In this document: piece after piece, positions 43,465-55,001 of the stretch | How the letters are laid out: every line of letters starts with the position of its first letter | Numbering within the stretch: the first letter of the stretch is position 1 | NCBI RefSeq assembly: GCF_900109225.1 | Contig: NZ_FNZK01000002.1 | Location: forward strand, 124,001-188,000 | Reading direction: 5' to 3' | Source of the DNA: Propionispira arboris | GTDB lineage: Bacteria; Bacillota; Negativicutes; Selenomonadales; Selenomonadaceae | Length of the DNA stretch: 64,000 nucleotides | Notes under the pieces: generated by a model | The model's database searches: none | Seen by the model: the letters and a program-made list of their open reading frames with translations, nothing else | Told to the model about the DNA's origin: nothing | Made by a program: the position numbers and the translations under genes

Positions 43465-44256
43465 CTGAAACAAATTTATTTTTCGTCAACTCTAATGTGG
43501 AATGCATCTGTTCAAGAAATATTTTCCCTGGCGCAAGCCTATGAAGTTGGTGGTATTGAGTTTTGGGCAGAGCAGGCGGAGCTTTTTCATTACAATACGC
43601 GTGATATTCGAGTTTTGGCACAAAAATATGACATGAAAGTTGTTGTTCATAGTAAAAGCTGGGATCTCAATTTTGCTTCTATAAATAAGAGTATCCAAAA
43701 TGCATCGCTGCGCTCGATAAAAAAATCAATTTATTTTGCAAAATTGATTGGTGCCACTGAAGTGACGATTCATCCACCACGCCGGACGTTGCCAATTGAA
43801 GGCGCTTTTTATATAAAGAAAACACAAACTGGATTGGAAAAACTTCTCAACTATAGTGTGAAACAGGGGGTGCACCTTTCCTTAGAAATCATGGAAAAAT
43901 TACCAAACGAAATTATTACTACTCCTGAAACATTAAAAGCAATTTTAGGTACATTGTATGAATCTTTTTTTTACACGATAGATACGGCACATTGTATCGA
44001 TAAGAAAGAGCTTTTTGCGATTTTGGCGAGTATAGCTCCTGTATCGAAAATTCATATTAGCAATAAAAAAGGTAAGCAGCTCCATACGCCTCTGGATGAT
44101 GGGGATTTTGATTTTCGGCAGATATTGCCTCACTTGAAAGAATATAATGTCCCATTTGTGATCGAAGGGTTAGAAGTGGAGGCTACCCATCAAGTGCTAA
44201 AAAACAATATTGAGTATGTACAAAATATTTTAAAAGAAGCAGTATTGCAATCATAA
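43465..44256 (+). CDS. Sugar phosphate isomerase/epimerase-like TIM barrel, CTG start
   Basis: About 263 residues of the xylose-isomerase-like TIM barrel/AP endonuclease 2 family. Signatures are the first strand IYFSSTLMWN, GGIEFWAEQAELF, VHSKSWDLNFAS, EVTIHPPRR and FYTIDTAHCIDKKE with metal ligands. KIHISNKKGKQLHTPLDDGD is also present. The first ATG (43495) would remove the first beta strand. GAGGAGG (43451-43457) lies 7 bases before an in-frame CTG at 43465, which gives the full N-terminus. The duplicate at 47932 keeps the same CTG and ribosome site. It was followed ancestrally by fbpA; only a stump remains here. Confidence 0.78.
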   Translation: MKQIYFSSTLMWNASVQEIFSLAQAYEVGGIEFWAEQAELFHYNTRDIRVLAQKYDMKVVVHSKSWDLNFASINKSIQNASLRSIKKSIYFAKLIGATEVTIHPPRRTLPIEGAFYIKKTQTGLEKLLNYSVKQGVHLSLEIMEKLPNEIITTPETLKAILGTLYESFFYTIDTAHCIDKKELFAILASIAPVSKIHISNKKGKQLHTPLDDGDFDFRQILPHLKEYNVPFVIEGLEVEATHQVLKNNIEYVQNILKEAVLQS

Positions 44257-44272
44257 AAGGAGATAAAATAGT

Positions 44273-44302
44273 ATGGATTTTTTCAAAATTGAAAAACCAT
44301 AA
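44273..44302 (+). pseudogene. Nine-codon stump of the fbpA-like gene (copy 1)
   Basis: AAAAGGAGATAAAATAG and ATGG match the start of the intact solute-binding gene at 48032. The frame reads Met-Asp-Phe-Phe-Lys-Ile-Glu-Lys-Pro-stop. From the sixth codon on, the sequence matches the region behind fbpC (51885-51900). About 3.8 kb holding fbpABC was deleted from this copy. Confidence 0.8.
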
Positions 44303-44304
44303 GA

Positions 44305-44353
44305 ACAGCCCTCTAATTTGATGTCTTTATTTCACACCAAATTAGAGGGCTGT
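44305..44353. terminator. Hairpin terminator, copy 1 (bidirectional)
   Basis: ACAGCCCTCTAATTTG and CAAATTAGAGGGCTGT form a perfect 16-bp stem around a 17-base loop between the isomerase/fbp unit and the convergent katG. A homologous hairpin stands at 51906-51950. Confidence 0.75.
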
Positions 44354-44375
44354 ATATAGTTTATGATTGTATTAA

Positions 44376-46592
<2,217 letters not shown>

Positions 46593-46616
46593 CTACGTAT
46601 AATAGTTGTTTAAATG

Positions 46617-46631
46617 GAATAATTATTATAT
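46617..46631. promoter_or_regulatory. PerR-box-like operator upstream of katG
   Basis: The palindrome ATAATTATTAT (46619-46629) matches the core of the PerR box TTATAATNATTATAA, 45-60 bp upstream of the katG start. PerR commonly controls katG-type genes in Firmicutes. Confidence 0.5.
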
Positions 46632-46790
46632 ACAATATTCTTTCTATATCTACAAAACCCTTTTTTGTCTGGAGAAAAGGATTTTTCTTGCAAATATTTT
46701 TATAAACTTATTTTTGGCAGGATGTTTATAAGGCAGTTGAAAGCTAACTGATAGGTCTTTTTATTATATTTTCTCCATTATACAAAGAAG

Positions 46791-46841
46791 TACCCTATAG
46801 AGTAGACTCTTTTTTCATTGTCTACTACTCTATAGGGTACA
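46791..46841. terminator. Terminator between the HAD gene and katG
   Basis: GTACCCTATAGAGTAGAC pairs with GTCTAC-TCTATAGGGTAC, with a 3-base bulge. It stops the minus-strand HAD transcript before the katG promoter. A T-rich stretch lies on both sides. Confidence 0.7.
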
Positions 46842-46864
46842 TTTTAGAATTTCATGGAGGTATT

Positions 46865-47731
46865 TTATATGGTCAATGCTTTTTTGATTGCGGTACTTAC
46901 ACCTGAATTATTATTATCATTTGTCAAAAAAGAGGCAATTGCTTTAATTTCCGGAACGGCATTTCCCATTCCGGCAGAATGGTCGGGGAATTCTTCAAAC
47001 ATTGTAATATCATTTAAACCATCACCAATGACCATAACCTCATCTCTTTCAATCCCCGCATCTTTTGCAATACGTTTAAGTATCGCTCCTTTTGTTGCCG
47101 TGGCATCATTGATTTCAATATTTGTTGCAAAACTTGCCGATACAGATATACCATCGATCTTTTCCATTTGTTTTCGAAAAGCAGACATTTCTTCGGCATT
47201 ATCACCAAAACTAATAAATTTGGCAATTTTAATATCACTAGCCATAAAAGCATTTATATCTTTAATATATTGCATACGACGAAAATGGGGATCGTGGAGA
47301 AGGTATCGAAAAATCTGCAGCATACTAAAATTCGCATGATAGATACGGACTCGTTTAATCATATCGCAGAACAATTGAAACATTGTACTGGAAGTATAAC
47401 AACCCTTATTTGTATAAATTTCAATGGCGAACTTTTTCGTTTGCTGCATCATAGAAAATATTTTACGAGCTTTTTCCTTTTCAATATAAACACCATCAAT
47501 GCAATCTCCGGCAGCATTGAAATATTCAGCACCATTCATTGTAATACATTCACATTCTAATCCATATTTATCAAGAAGCAGCTTCACATCATCATAAAGG
47601 CGTCCTGTGGCAATGACAAAGCGTATATTTTGTTGCTGTGCTTTTTTTATCATATGACAATTTTCTGCGGAAATTTCATGACGGCTGTTTATTAATGTTC
47701 CATCCATATCGGCTGCAATAAATTTAATCAT
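46865..47731 (-). CDS. Cof-type HAD-IIB phosphatase
   Basis: 288 residues. HAD motif I is AADMDGTLINSRHEIS (nucleophile Asp in DMDGT), motif II lies in FVIATGR, motif III is the Lys of TATKGAIL, and motif IV is VIGDGLNDITMFEEF. The IIB cap domain occupies about residues 85-200. Family members dephosphorylate sugar phosphates, flavin precursors or similar. AGGAGG precedes the ATG on the minus strand. It sits between the two halves of the duplicated isomerase/fbp block; its own tail has a decayed copy at 41676. Confidence 0.9.
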   Translation of the reverse strand: MIKFIAADMDGTLINSRHEISAENCHMIKKAQQQNIRFVIATGRLYDDVKLLLDKYGLECECITMNGAEYFNAAGDCIDGVYIEKEKARKIFSMMQQTKKFAIEIYTNKGCYTSSTMFQLFCDMIKRVRIYHANFSMLQIFRYLLHDPHFRRMQYIKDINAFMASDIKIAKFISFGDNAEEMSAFRKQMEKIDGISVSASFATNIEINDATATKGAILKRIAKDAGIERDEVMVIGDGLNDITMFEEFPDHSAGMGNAVPEIKAIASFLTNDNNNSGVSTAIKKALTI

Positions 47732-47844
47732 TATTCAAATCCTCCTGACAAAATAATAGTAAATAATATAATAAGCGTATACCAAATTGCCACAATTGTA
47801 AATTTAATCCTAAAAAAAGCTCACTGGTATGCACGTATGCTTAC

Positions 47845-47872
47845 TTTACATTTTCATAACACAGACGTAACA
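47845..47872 (+). promoter_or_regulatory. Triple Pho-box-like repeats, copy 2
   Basis: TTTACA (47845), ATAACA (47856) and GTAACA (47867) keep the 11-bp period of copy 1. The -10 candidate has changed from TAAAAT to TAGAAT. This now drives the isomerase stump and fbpABC. Confidence 0.55.
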
Positions 47873-47931
47873 ACCAGTAGCATTACTTTTGTTAGAATGA
47901 AAATAAAGTATGGAAATGAGGAGGAACTGCT

Positions 47932-48015
47932 CTGAAACAAATTTATTTTTCGTCAACTCTAATGTGGAATGCATCTGTTCAAAATATTTTAAAAGAAGTA
48001 GTATTGCAATCATAA
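47932..48015 (+). pseudogene. In-frame 27-codon stump of the isomerase gene (copy 2)
   Basis: Begins with the same GAGGAGG ribosome site and CTG as the intact gene. It reads 17 codons of its start (KQIYFSSTLMWNASVQ), then jumps in frame to the last 10 codons (NILKEVVLQS) and the same stop. The deletion of about 708 bp joined CAAGAAATATTTT and CAAAATATTTT, so it passed through short homology. The stop lies 16 bases before the fbpA ATG. The frame is intact, so a mini-protein or coupling leader may still be made. Confidence 0.8.
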
Positions 48016-48031
48016 AAGGAGATAAAATAGC

Positions 48032-49057
48032 ATGGGGTTTTTAAAAAAACGAGTTTGGGCAGGTCTGCTCACTTTCTTTACGGTAGCTGTACTTTTAACA
48101 GGCTGCAGCAGTCAGAACGCAAGTGAAACTTCGCCTGATAAACTAAGCGGTAGTATAACCGTTTATACGTCACAACCGGAAGAAGATATTCAAAAATTGA
48201 TTGAAAAGTTTAATGAGGAGCAGCCAGATATTAAGGTAAATGTTTTCAGGAGTGGGACTGAGGAAGTGGTCAGCAAAGTGTTGGCGGAAAAAGAAACTGG
48301 AAATGTACAGGCCGATGTTCTTTTGGTAGCGGATGCAGCGACTTTTGAAGAACTCAAAGGAAAAGATTTGTTGATGAGTTACCAATCACCTGAACTTAAA
48401 GGAATTAGTAAAGAATACTATGATGCTGATTATACTTATACGGGTACGAAAATTATATCGACAGGAATTATTTATAATAAAAACATAATTAAAATAGCAC
48501 CAACTTCATATAAAGACTTAACAAAAGCAGAGTTTGAAAATAATGTTATTATGCCAAGTCCGCTTTATTCCGGCGCAGCTGCTTATAATTTGAGTGTGCT
48601 TACACGTACAAATGGTATTGGATGGGAATATTATCAATTGTTAAAAGACAAGGGAGCTAAAGTTGATAAAGGTAATGGCACAGTACAAAAAGCAGTGATT
48701 GATGGTCGTGTCGGCAGTGGTATTATTGTTGACTATATGGCATTGCGAAGTAAGAAAAAAGGTGCACCCGTTGAGTTTGTTTACCCAAGTGAAGGATCTT
48801 TAACTATTACAGAACCTGTTGGAATTTTAAAAGCTACAACACATGTAGAACTTGCTAAAGCTTTTGTTGATTTTATCTTATCGGAAGCAGGACAAAAGGT
48901 AACTGCTGAAATTGGCTATACGCCGATTAAATCTGGAGTAAAGGCACCGGAAGGATTCAAATCTGTTGATGAAATCAAAAATATAACCTACGATTTAGCG
49001 ACACTTGTCAAAGCGCGGCAGGATGATAAGGAAAAATTCAGCAGAATTTTCAATTGA
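48032..49057 (+). CDS. Extracellular solute-binding lipoprotein (FbpA/AfuA-like)
   Basis: 341 residues. Signal peptide with lipobox LLTGC (Cys25), then a type-2 periplasmic binding fold: GSITVYTSQPEEDIQKLIEK, EKETGNVQADVLLVADAATF, STGIIYNKN and EPVGILKATTHVELAKAFVD. This is the Fe(3+)/AfuA/2-aminoethylphosphonate binding-protein cluster. The iron-binding tyrosine pair is not obvious to me. AfuA members bind hexose phosphates, and the ancestral neighbour is a sugar-phosphate isomerase under Pho-like boxes, so a phosphate ester is a plausible ligand. AAAGGAGAT precedes the ATG. Confidence 0.85.
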   Translation: MGFLKKRVWAGLLTFFTVAVLLTGCSSQNASETSPDKLSGSITVYTSQPEEDIQKLIEKFNEEQPDIKVNVFRSGTEEVVSKVLAEKETGNVQADVLLVADAATFEELKGKDLLMSYQSPELKGISKEYYDADYTYTGTKIISTGIIYNKNIIKIAPTSYKDLTKAEFENNVIMPSPLYSGAAAYNLSVLTRTNGIGWEYYQLLKDKGAKVDKGNGTVQKAVIDGRVGSGIIVDYMALRSKKKGAPVEFVYPSEGSLTITEPVGILKATTHVELAKAFVDFILSEAGQKVTAEIGYTPIKSGVKAPEGFKSVDEIKNITYDLATLVKARQDDKEKFSRIFN

Positions 49058-49074
49058 AATATAGGAATCACTTC

Positions 49075-49103
49075 AAGACTGTGGCCTATCCACAGTCTTT
49101 TTT
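49075..49103 (+). terminator. Intercistronic terminator between the binding protein and permease
   Basis: AAGACTGTGG-CCTAT-CCACAGTCTT followed by TTTT. Placed right after the binding-protein stop, it would make more binding protein than membrane subunits. Confidence 0.8.
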
Positions 49104-49116
49104 ATAGGAGACTATT

Positions 49117-50763
49117 ATGCGTAAAATTGTAAAAGACCATCTTACAAAATCATTCCTCTATTTTACAATATTTTTTGTGTTTCTTATGCCGCTTCTCAAA
49201 TTATTTTTCATGAGTTTTAGTGGGATGGATGGTATTGGCATAGAAAATTATGTTTTGTTACTTCAGGATAATCGGACCCCTGAGGCAATATACAATACCA
49301 TGTTTATTGCTGTTTTTTCTACAGTGTTATCCCTTCTTTTAGGGGGACTATTTGCTTTTTTTATTGCCTATACCAATATACGAAAAAAACGGTTGATTGA
49401 ACTTATGGTATTGGCTCCATTTATCATTCCGTCGTATATTATTGCTCTTTCTTGGAGTGGCTTACTAGATACTGGAGGTGTGCTCCAGATGAGTTTTACC
49501 AATTTACATATTCCAGTTCCTAATATGTATAGTATAGGTGGTATCGTTTTTGTCATGGGCCTTTGTCATATGCCGATTGTTTATTTGTCTGTTCTTAGTA
49601 CCCTGCGTAAAATTTCGAAAGATTTGGAGTGGGCAGCCAGAACGTCTGGTTATACTACGTCGCAGACGCTTATGAAAATTAATTTTCCGCTTGCAATGCC
49701 AGCATTTATGAGTGGTGGCATTTTGGCATTTCTAGCAGCAATTGATAATTTTGCGATTCCAGCTTTTTTAGGAATTTCCGCTAATATACCAGTCCTTAGC
49801 ACTTCTATTTATGAAAAAGTCATTAGCTTTGGACCAAGTTCTTTTAATATGGCTGCCGCACTGTCTGTAATATTATCCATTATTGCAATCGGTGGCATTA
49901 CATTGCAAAATCTTTTGATTAGAGGAAGTTCTAATCAAGACAGTATGCAGGAAGATTTTTCAGCACGAATTTTTTTAAGTGAGCCAAGAAGGCGAAATTT
50001 GCAGTGGGGATGCATTGTTTTTTTAGGTAGTATAGATATGGTTCCCCTGCTTCATATGTTATTGACAGCTTTTCAAAAAAACTATGGAATGCAGATTGCA
50101 ATAGACAATCTTTCTTTGTATAATTTTTCTTTTTTAGCAAATAATCATGGTGTGTATCAGGCAATCTACAACAGTGCAATATTATCAATACTTACTTGTG
50201 TTATTTGTATTATTATAGGGACAGCCTGTGCCTATGCTAAAGTACGTTACCAAAATCGTGCGGCTATGGTCTTAGAATCCGCAGCATCATTAACCTATGC
50301 GATTCCAGGCATTGTAATTGCTTTAGCCATGATTTTTCACTGGGGAAAGATTCCACATGTTTATGGATCGATCGGAATTCTTATTTTGGCGTATAGTACA
50401 AGATATTTAATTTTACAAATAAAAAATAGTACAACAGCGATTCTGGCAATTCATCCTGCCCTCGAAGAAGCCGGAAAAATATTTGGTGCCAATGAGTTGC
50501 GAATTTGGAAAACAATAGTCAGTCCTTTACTTTTACGCCCAATTTTAACAGGGGCTTTTCTGATTTTTATTTCTGCACTGACTGAATTGAGTCTTTCCTC
50601 GATGCTTGCTTCTGCTGGAACAAAAACGGTAGGACTTTTTATTTTTAATCTTCAACAAGGGGGCGACTATAATTTATCCGCCGCTTTGTCAGTACTGATT
50701 GTCCTTATTGTTTTGCTAGCTTATGGTATAGTTGAATATTTAAATCGTCAAAAAACTTGTTAA
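49117..50763 (+). CDS. ABC transporter permease, fused two-module type (FbpB/AfuB-like)
   Basis: 548 residues with two tandem permease modules, each with about six helices. The coupling loops are EWAARTSGYTTSQTLMKINF in module 1 and EEAGKIFGANELRIWKTIVS in module 2, both of the EAA type. This fused architecture is usual for FbpB/AfuB permeases of iron, phosphonate and sugar-phosphate systems. ATAGGAG precedes the ATG. It follows the binding protein across an attenuating terminator and precedes the ATPase. Confidence 0.88.
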   Translation: MRKIVKDHLTKSFLYFTIFFVFLMPLLKLFFMSFSGMDGIGIENYVLLLQDNRTPEAIYNTMFIAVFSTVLSLLLGGLFAFFIAYTNIRKKRLIELMVLAPFIIPSYIIALSWSGLLDTGGVLQMSFTNLHIPVPNMYSIGGIVFVMGLCHMPIVYLSVLSTLRKISKDLEWAARTSGYTTSQTLMKINFPLAMPAFMSGGILAFLAAIDNFAIPAFLGISANIPVLSTSIYEKVISFGPSSFNMAAALSVILSIIAIGGITLQNLLIRGSSNQDSMQEDFSARIFLSEPRRRNLQWGCIVFLGSIDMVPLLHMLLTAFQKNYGMQIAIDNLSLYNFSFLANNHGVYQAIYNSAILSILTCVICIIIGTACAYAKVRYQNRAAMVLESAASLTYAIPGIVIALAMIFHWGKIPHVYGSIGILILAYSTRYLILQIKNSTTAILAIHPALEEAGKIFGANELRIWKTIVSPLLLRPILTGAFLIFISALTELSLSSMLASAGTKTVGLFIFNLQQGGDYNLSAALSVLIVLIVLLAYGIVEYLNRQKTC

Positions 50764-50816
50764 GTATAGAAGAAACTTTATGGTTATCAATTTAATAGGA
50801 GGTAAATTTAATCATT

Positions 50817-51845
50817 ATGAGTTTAAGGATAGAACATATTACCAAAAAATTTGATGCAGCCACGGTTCTTTCAGATATTGATCTGGAAATTCGAGACGGA
50901 GAATTTATCTCTATTTTAGGTCCTTCTGGTTGTGGGAAAACGACATTATTGCGTATTATTGCTGGATTTTTAACACCGACAAGCGGCGAAATTAAGTTTA
51001 ATGACAGGTTGTATGCAAGCAACAACTATTCTGTTCCTGTTGAAAAACGCAATCTGGGGATGGTTTTTCAATCGTTTGCACTTTGGCCGCATATGACGGT
51101 GAAAGAACATCTGGCATTTCCCTTACAAAGCCAAAAAGTGCAGCAGAGTAAAGACGTAGAAAATAGGATTATTGATAAAATTCTTGCGGTAACTGGGCTG
51201 GAAAAATTAGCCAACAGCCTTCCTGGAGAATTATCCGGTGGACAGCAGCAAAGAGTTGCTCTTGCCAGGGCTATGATAAATAAGCCGAAGCTTTTGCTTA
51301 TGGATGAACCACTTAGTGCATTAGATGCGGACTTGAAACTCAGTATGCGACAAGAAATACAGAATATACATAAAATCACGGGTGCAACTATCCTTTATGT
51401 TACCCATGACCAAAGTGAAGCACTGGCTATGTCAAATCGCATTGTCGTCATGAAAGATGGGACTGTTGAACAATTTGGTACGCCAGAAGAAATCTACGGA
51501 AAGCCACAAACTCTTTTTGTAGCAGCTTTTGTTGGTAGACATAATATGATTTCAGGAAAATGGGATGGCAAGCAGTTTATTTGTAAAAACGGTACTGCTT
51601 TTCCGGCGGTGCCGCCAGCAGAGTGTTTCATAGAGAAAGGAATTTGTCCGCTTCGTCCCGAAGAACTTGAAGTCAATCGAGATAATATTGGAATTTGTGT
51701 TGAAATTGTCAGCAAACAATACAATGGGCGGGAGTTTCTCTATACTGCAGTTGATGCCGATAAAAAAACTTATCATTTCTATGCAATCGTCACAATGCTT
51801 TTTTCCGCTGGACAAAAAATACATTTAACAAAGAAATCTGTTTAA
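50817..51845 (+). CDS. ABC transporter ATP-binding protein (FbpC/AfuC-like)
   Basis: 342 residues. Walker A GPSGCGKTTLL, signature LSGGQQQRVALARAM, Walker B LLLMDEPLSALD, switch His in YVTHDQSEALAMS. A C-terminal TOBE-like domain (about 240-340) begins after GRHNMISGKW. AGGAGGTAAATTTAATC precedes the ATG by about 12 bases. Energises the permease just upstream. The C-terminal domain is slightly shorter than in many FbpC proteins. Confidence 0.9.
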   Translation: MSLRIEHITKKFDAATVLSDIDLEIRDGEFISILGPSGCGKTTLLRIIAGFLTPTSGEIKFNDRLYASNNYSVPVEKRNLGMVFQSFALWPHMTVKEHLAFPLQSQKVQQSKDVENRIIDKILAVTGLEKLANSLPGELSGGQQQRVALARAMINKPKLLLMDEPLSALDADLKLSMRQEIQNIHKITGATILYVTHDQSEALAMSNRIVVMKDGTVEQFGTPEEIYGKPQTLFVAAFVGRHNMISGKWDGKQFICKNGTAFPAVPPAECFIEKGICPLRPEELEVNRDNIGICVEIVSKQYNGREFLYTAVDADKKTYHFYAIVTMLFSAGQKIHLTKKSV

Positions 51846-51905
51846 TGTTAGCTTTGGCAATTTTAGATTCACTGCAAAGAATCAAAATTTAAAAATCATA
51901 AGAAA

Positions 51906-51950
51906 AACCCTCTAATTTAATGCATCTATTTCACAGCAAATTAGAGGGTT
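51906..51950. terminator. Hairpin terminator, copy 2
   Basis: AACCCTCTAATTT and AAATTAGAGGGTT form a 13-bp stem homologous to the hairpin at 44305-44353. G-to-A and C-to-T changes in the outer stem are compensated. Confidence 0.75.
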
Positions 51951-51973
51951 ATATATAATTTTGGATCATATCA

Positions 51974-52010
51974 GCAGGAAAGATCAAAGAACCCTGCATT
52001 CATCCAGACT
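51974..52010 (-). pseudogene. Residual katG tail (copy 2)
   Basis: AAGATCAAAG and CTGCATTCAT align with the codons of the KatG ending NADRFDLA at about 44378-44404, with a few substitutions. Beyond 52010 no katG sequence is recognisable. Its place after the homologous hairpin shows that this copy also once carried katG. Confidence 0.6.
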
Positions 52011-52030
52011 AAAAATTCATTCTGTAATAC

Positions 52031-52092
52031 TTGTGTAAGCCTCCAATGTTAGGTAAAATAAAACTAATATTTAGAGGTCTTTGCTATGACAA
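52031..52092. repeat. IS-end-like hairpin repeat, copy 2
   Basis: TTGTGTAAGCCTCCAATG, then GTAAAATAAAACTAATATT, matches 16561-16600 with few differences; the stem is partly eroded. A frame starting ATGACAAATAAAAAAATAG soon stops. The region up to 52194 has no other gene. Confidence 0.5.
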
Positions 52093-52194
52093 ATAAAAAA
52101 ATAGAGTGGACTGTATGAATCAAATGCTTTTAAAAGAATTGAATCTGAATTAACGAAACGTTGATGTTGAATTTTGCGAAAAGAGGTGAACAGG

Positions 52195-52836
52195 ATGATT
52201 GGACCGAATAAAAACATGCTATATCCTAATGAAAATATCAAGACAGTTTGTTATATTAGCAATTTGCCGAAACGGGTTAATGTTGAGATTGGAGACTATA
52301 CCTACTATAGTGATAACAAAAAGTCACCAGAGAATTTTTACGATAACATAAAACATCATTATGAATTTTTAGGCGATAAATTGATTATTGGAAAATTCTG
52401 TGCGATTGCGGAAGGCATCACCTTTATCATGAATGGTGCGAATCATCGAATGGATGGTTTTACTACCTATCCATTTTATATTTTTAGTGGTGGCTGGGAA
52501 AAGGTTACACCTCAACTTGAACAGCTGCCTTTTCGTGGCAATACGGTCATTGGTAATGATGTATGGATCGGTCAATATGTGACGATTATGCCAGGCGTGA
52601 AAGTGGGGGATGGCGCAATTATCGCAGCAAATTCAACTGTTGTAAAAGATGTGGAACCTTATTCCATCGTTGGCGGAAATCCTGCTGTACCCATCAAAAA
52701 ACGGTTTTCTGACGAGATCATTGAAATATTGTTGAAACTTCAATGGTGGAACTGGAATGAGAAAAAAATATTTAAAAATCTTGATAAATTGGTTTCGGCA
52801 CATGACATTGCTACTCTTAAAAATTTAGTTACATAA
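52195..52836 (+). CDS. Vat-type xenobiotic O-acetyltransferase
   Basis: About 213 residues of the left-handed beta-helix (hexapeptide) acetyltransferases in the VatA-D/CatB group that acetylate streptogramin A or chloramphenicol. Features are IGDYTYYSDNKKSPENFYDN, GKFCAIAEGITFIMNGANHR with the catalytic His, GNDVWIGQYVTIMPGVKVGDGAIIA and YSIVGGNPA. ATG 52195 follows AGAGGTGAACAGG. Real substrate unknown; similar enzymes are common in environmental bacteria. Its 3' end is duplicated at 41756. Confidence 0.88.
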   Translation: MIGPNKNMLYPNENIKTVCYISNLPKRVNVEIGDYTYYSDNKKSPENFYDNIKHHYEFLGDKLIIGKFCAIAEGITFIMNGANHRMDGFTTYPFYIFSGGWEKVTPQLEQLPFRGNTVIGNDVWIGQYVTIMPGVKVGDGAIIAANSTVVKDVEPYSIVGGNPAVPIKKRFSDEIIEILLKLQWWNWNEKKIFKNLDKLVSAHDIATLKNLVT

Positions 52837-52837
52837 A

Positions 52838-52883
52838 AAGAAGCTCCTATCTAAGGTGTTAACTTGAGATAGGAGCTTCTTGT
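52838..52883. terminator. Bidirectional terminator between vat-like gene and MCP
   Basis: AAGAAGCTCCTATCT and AGATAGGAGCTTCTT pair perfectly over 15 bp. It separates convergent genes. Confidence 0.8.
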
Positions 52884-52944
52884 ATTATGATTGAAGCAAT
52901 TTTAATAGAATATAAAGACAGTCACTTATTTTAACCGGGTTGAT

Positions 52945-54663
52945 TTATACTTTAAAGAATGCAATTGCATCGTGCAAGGTCCTTGCCGTAGCTGCCAATT
53001 CCTGACTGGCTGCTAATATTTCTTCGATGGAAGCGGAATGTTCTTCTGTTGCAGCTGATACAGTCTGTGTTTTTCCAGCGGCTTGTTTTCCAGCGGTTTC
53101 TATTTCTTTAACGGCTGAGGAAATTTGTTGGCTGCCGGTTCTCATTTCTTCAATGGCGGCTGTTATTTCATTGCTCTGTAATGAAACATTATTAACCAGT
53201 AGAGAAATGTCTTTGAAATTTTGTCCGGCATCTTCAACGACTTGTGCACCACGTTTTACTTCCTGGCTGCCTTGATTCATTGCTGACACGGCTTTTTCTG
53301 TTTCCGTTTGGATATCACGAATCATATTACCAATTTGGTCAGCAGCTTCTTTGGACTGTTCTGCTAGTTTACGGACTTCTTCTGCTACAACGGCGAATCC
53401 TTTTCCGTTTTCTCCGGCTCGGGCAGCTTCAATTGCTGCATTGAGTGCCAATAAATTTGTTTGTCCGGCTATGCCTGAGATTGTATCGATGATTTGACCA
53501 ATTTCGCTTGAACGTGCACCTAATTTTTCAACTGCTTGTGCTGACGATGCAACGGTCGATTCTATGCTGTTCATTTGTTGGTGAACCGACTCGGCTGATT
53601 GTGATCCGGTAGTAGCGGCCGTGACCGTTTTAGCAACGGAATCCGTGACCGTGGCAGAGCTTGCGGCAATTTGCGTTATAGAGACTGCTAACTGTTCCAC
53701 GTTCCGTGACGTTTTATCAATAACGGCGGATTGGTTTTCTGCATTTTGTGCTACTTCCTCAACGGCTGTAGCAATTTGTCCAGTGACGTTGGTGGCATCT
53801 TCAGCACCTCGTGTTAAATCCTTTGAAGAAGAGGCGACTTGTGCCGAGGCTGCGGCAATATTTTTAACCAATGATTGTAGCTGATTTGCCATAAGGTCAA
53901 ATTCTTTTGTTAGTTGACCAACCTCATCTTTATAATATACTTCATGAACCTTGCGGCTTTTAAGATCTCCCTGTGCTAATCTATGTACTTCTTCTAATAA
54001 GCCTGCCAATGGTGTGGAAATAAATCGGCTGATTATCCAGCCAAAGCCGGCGGAAAGCAAGACTGCTAAGAGTGTTATTGTCATGCTGATTCGATCGTTG
54101 TATATGGCTATTTCTTCACTTGCTTTCTCGTCTTCTTCTGCTTTTTGTTGATTATATTCGACAAGGTCATCAAGCAGTTTATTGATTGTTTCTAAATGAT
54201 TGAAAGCATTTTTGAGAAAATAAGCATGGCCGGCTTCATTGTTTCCAGCTATAGCCATATCTAAAGATTTTTGCCATTCGTTGCGATAAATTTGTGTTTC
54301 ATCTAAAAGTTGAGCAAATGTTTGCTGCTCGGTTGAATCAAGCTTTCCTTGCTGATATTGATTCAGCAGGGAAATGTATTGTTTTTTATGTGTATCAAGT
54401 GTTTGTAAAAGAGTCTGCTGTTGTGATTTGTCTTTGCTTAAAAATATGGATAGCGTTAGAGCTTCATTTCTACGACTTTCTGCTCGGCTTGCATTGAGCC
54501 ATTCAATTGGCTGCAGTCGGTTTTGATACATATTGGTCATTTTTTCTGCTAAAGTTCCAGCTGCATAATGTCCAACATAGCCAACAATAGCTAAGAAAAA
54601 AGACATGAACAAAATTAGCAATATAATTTTCCCCATGGTTTTGATATTACGTAAATGCATCAT
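52945..54663 (-). CDS. Methyl-accepting chemotaxis protein (4-helix-bundle sensor)
   Basis: 572 residues. Membrane helix 1 (about 12-35, [20 protein letters not shown]), a 4HB_MCP-type ligand domain of about 140 residues, helix 2 ([20 protein letters not shown]), HAMP, then the signalling domain with tip [20 protein letters not shown] and [30 protein letters not shown] precedes the ATG at 54663. The ligand is unknown. Unrelated in its sensor to the receptor at 39624. Confidence 0.93.
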   Translation of the reverse strand: MMHLRNIKTMGKIILLILFMSFFLAIVGYVGHYAAGTLAEKMTNMYQNRLQPIEWLNASRAESRRNEALTLSIFLSKDKSQQQTLLQTLDTHKKQYISLLNQYQQGKLDSTEQQTFAQLLDETQIYRNEWQKSLDMAIAGNNEAGHAYFLKNAFNHLETINKLLDDLVEYNQQKAEEDEKASEEIAIYNDRISMTITLLAVLLSAGFGWIISRFISTPLAGLLEEVHRLAQGDLKSRKVHEVYYKDEVGQLTKEFDLMANQLQSLVKNIAAASAQVASSSKDLTRGAEDATNVTGQIATAVEEVAQNAENQSAVIDKTSRNVEQLAVSITQIAASSATVTDSVAKTVTAATTGSQSAESVHQQMNSIESTVASSAQAVEKLGARSSEIGQIIDTISGIAGQTNLLALNAAIEAARAGENGKGFAVVAEEVRKLAEQSKEAADQIGNMIRDIQTETEKAVSAMNQGSQEVKRGAQVVEDAGQNFKDISLLVNNVSLQSNEITAAIEEMRTGSQQISSAVKEIETAGKQAAGKTQTVSAATEEHSASIEEILAASQELAATARTLHDAIAFFKV

Positions 54664-54809
54664 AGTTTATATCTCCTTACAGGATACTTGGGTAGAATTA
54701 AAATAGTATAAATTCAATGCGACAGCAAAGAAAACTAAAAAAAATAGCACCCCAAAGTCCTATTTTTACTTACTGCTATTTATTATAATACAAACATAGT
54801 CAGTGTACA

Positions 54810-54832
54810 ATAATGATTTTGAAAATCATTAT
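54810..54832. promoter_or_regulatory. Fur-like palindrome
   Basis: ATAATGATTTT-G-AAAATCATTAT, an 11-bp perfect dyad with a one-base centre, resembling Fur/Zur boxes. It lies 147 bp upstream of the MCP gene and 270 bp from the PRD regulator gene. Confidence 0.4.
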
Positions 54833-55001
54833 CTTATTTATGATGAAAAAACTATAATATTTACGGTAATGTAGTTTCAGTGACAAGGGCTTTATGGAAT
54901 GTGGTATTATCTGAAAATTTGGTAAAGCAGGATAATATCTATCTAACGTGTATAGTGCAATAAAATTAAATTTTGCATGAATAATCTGACAAATCTTGTT
55001 C

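Noticed and set aside
47800-47931. A Fur box upstream of the fbpA-like gene
   Set aside because: No GATAAT-type palindrome is present. The visible repeats are the 11-bp-spaced TAACA hexamers.
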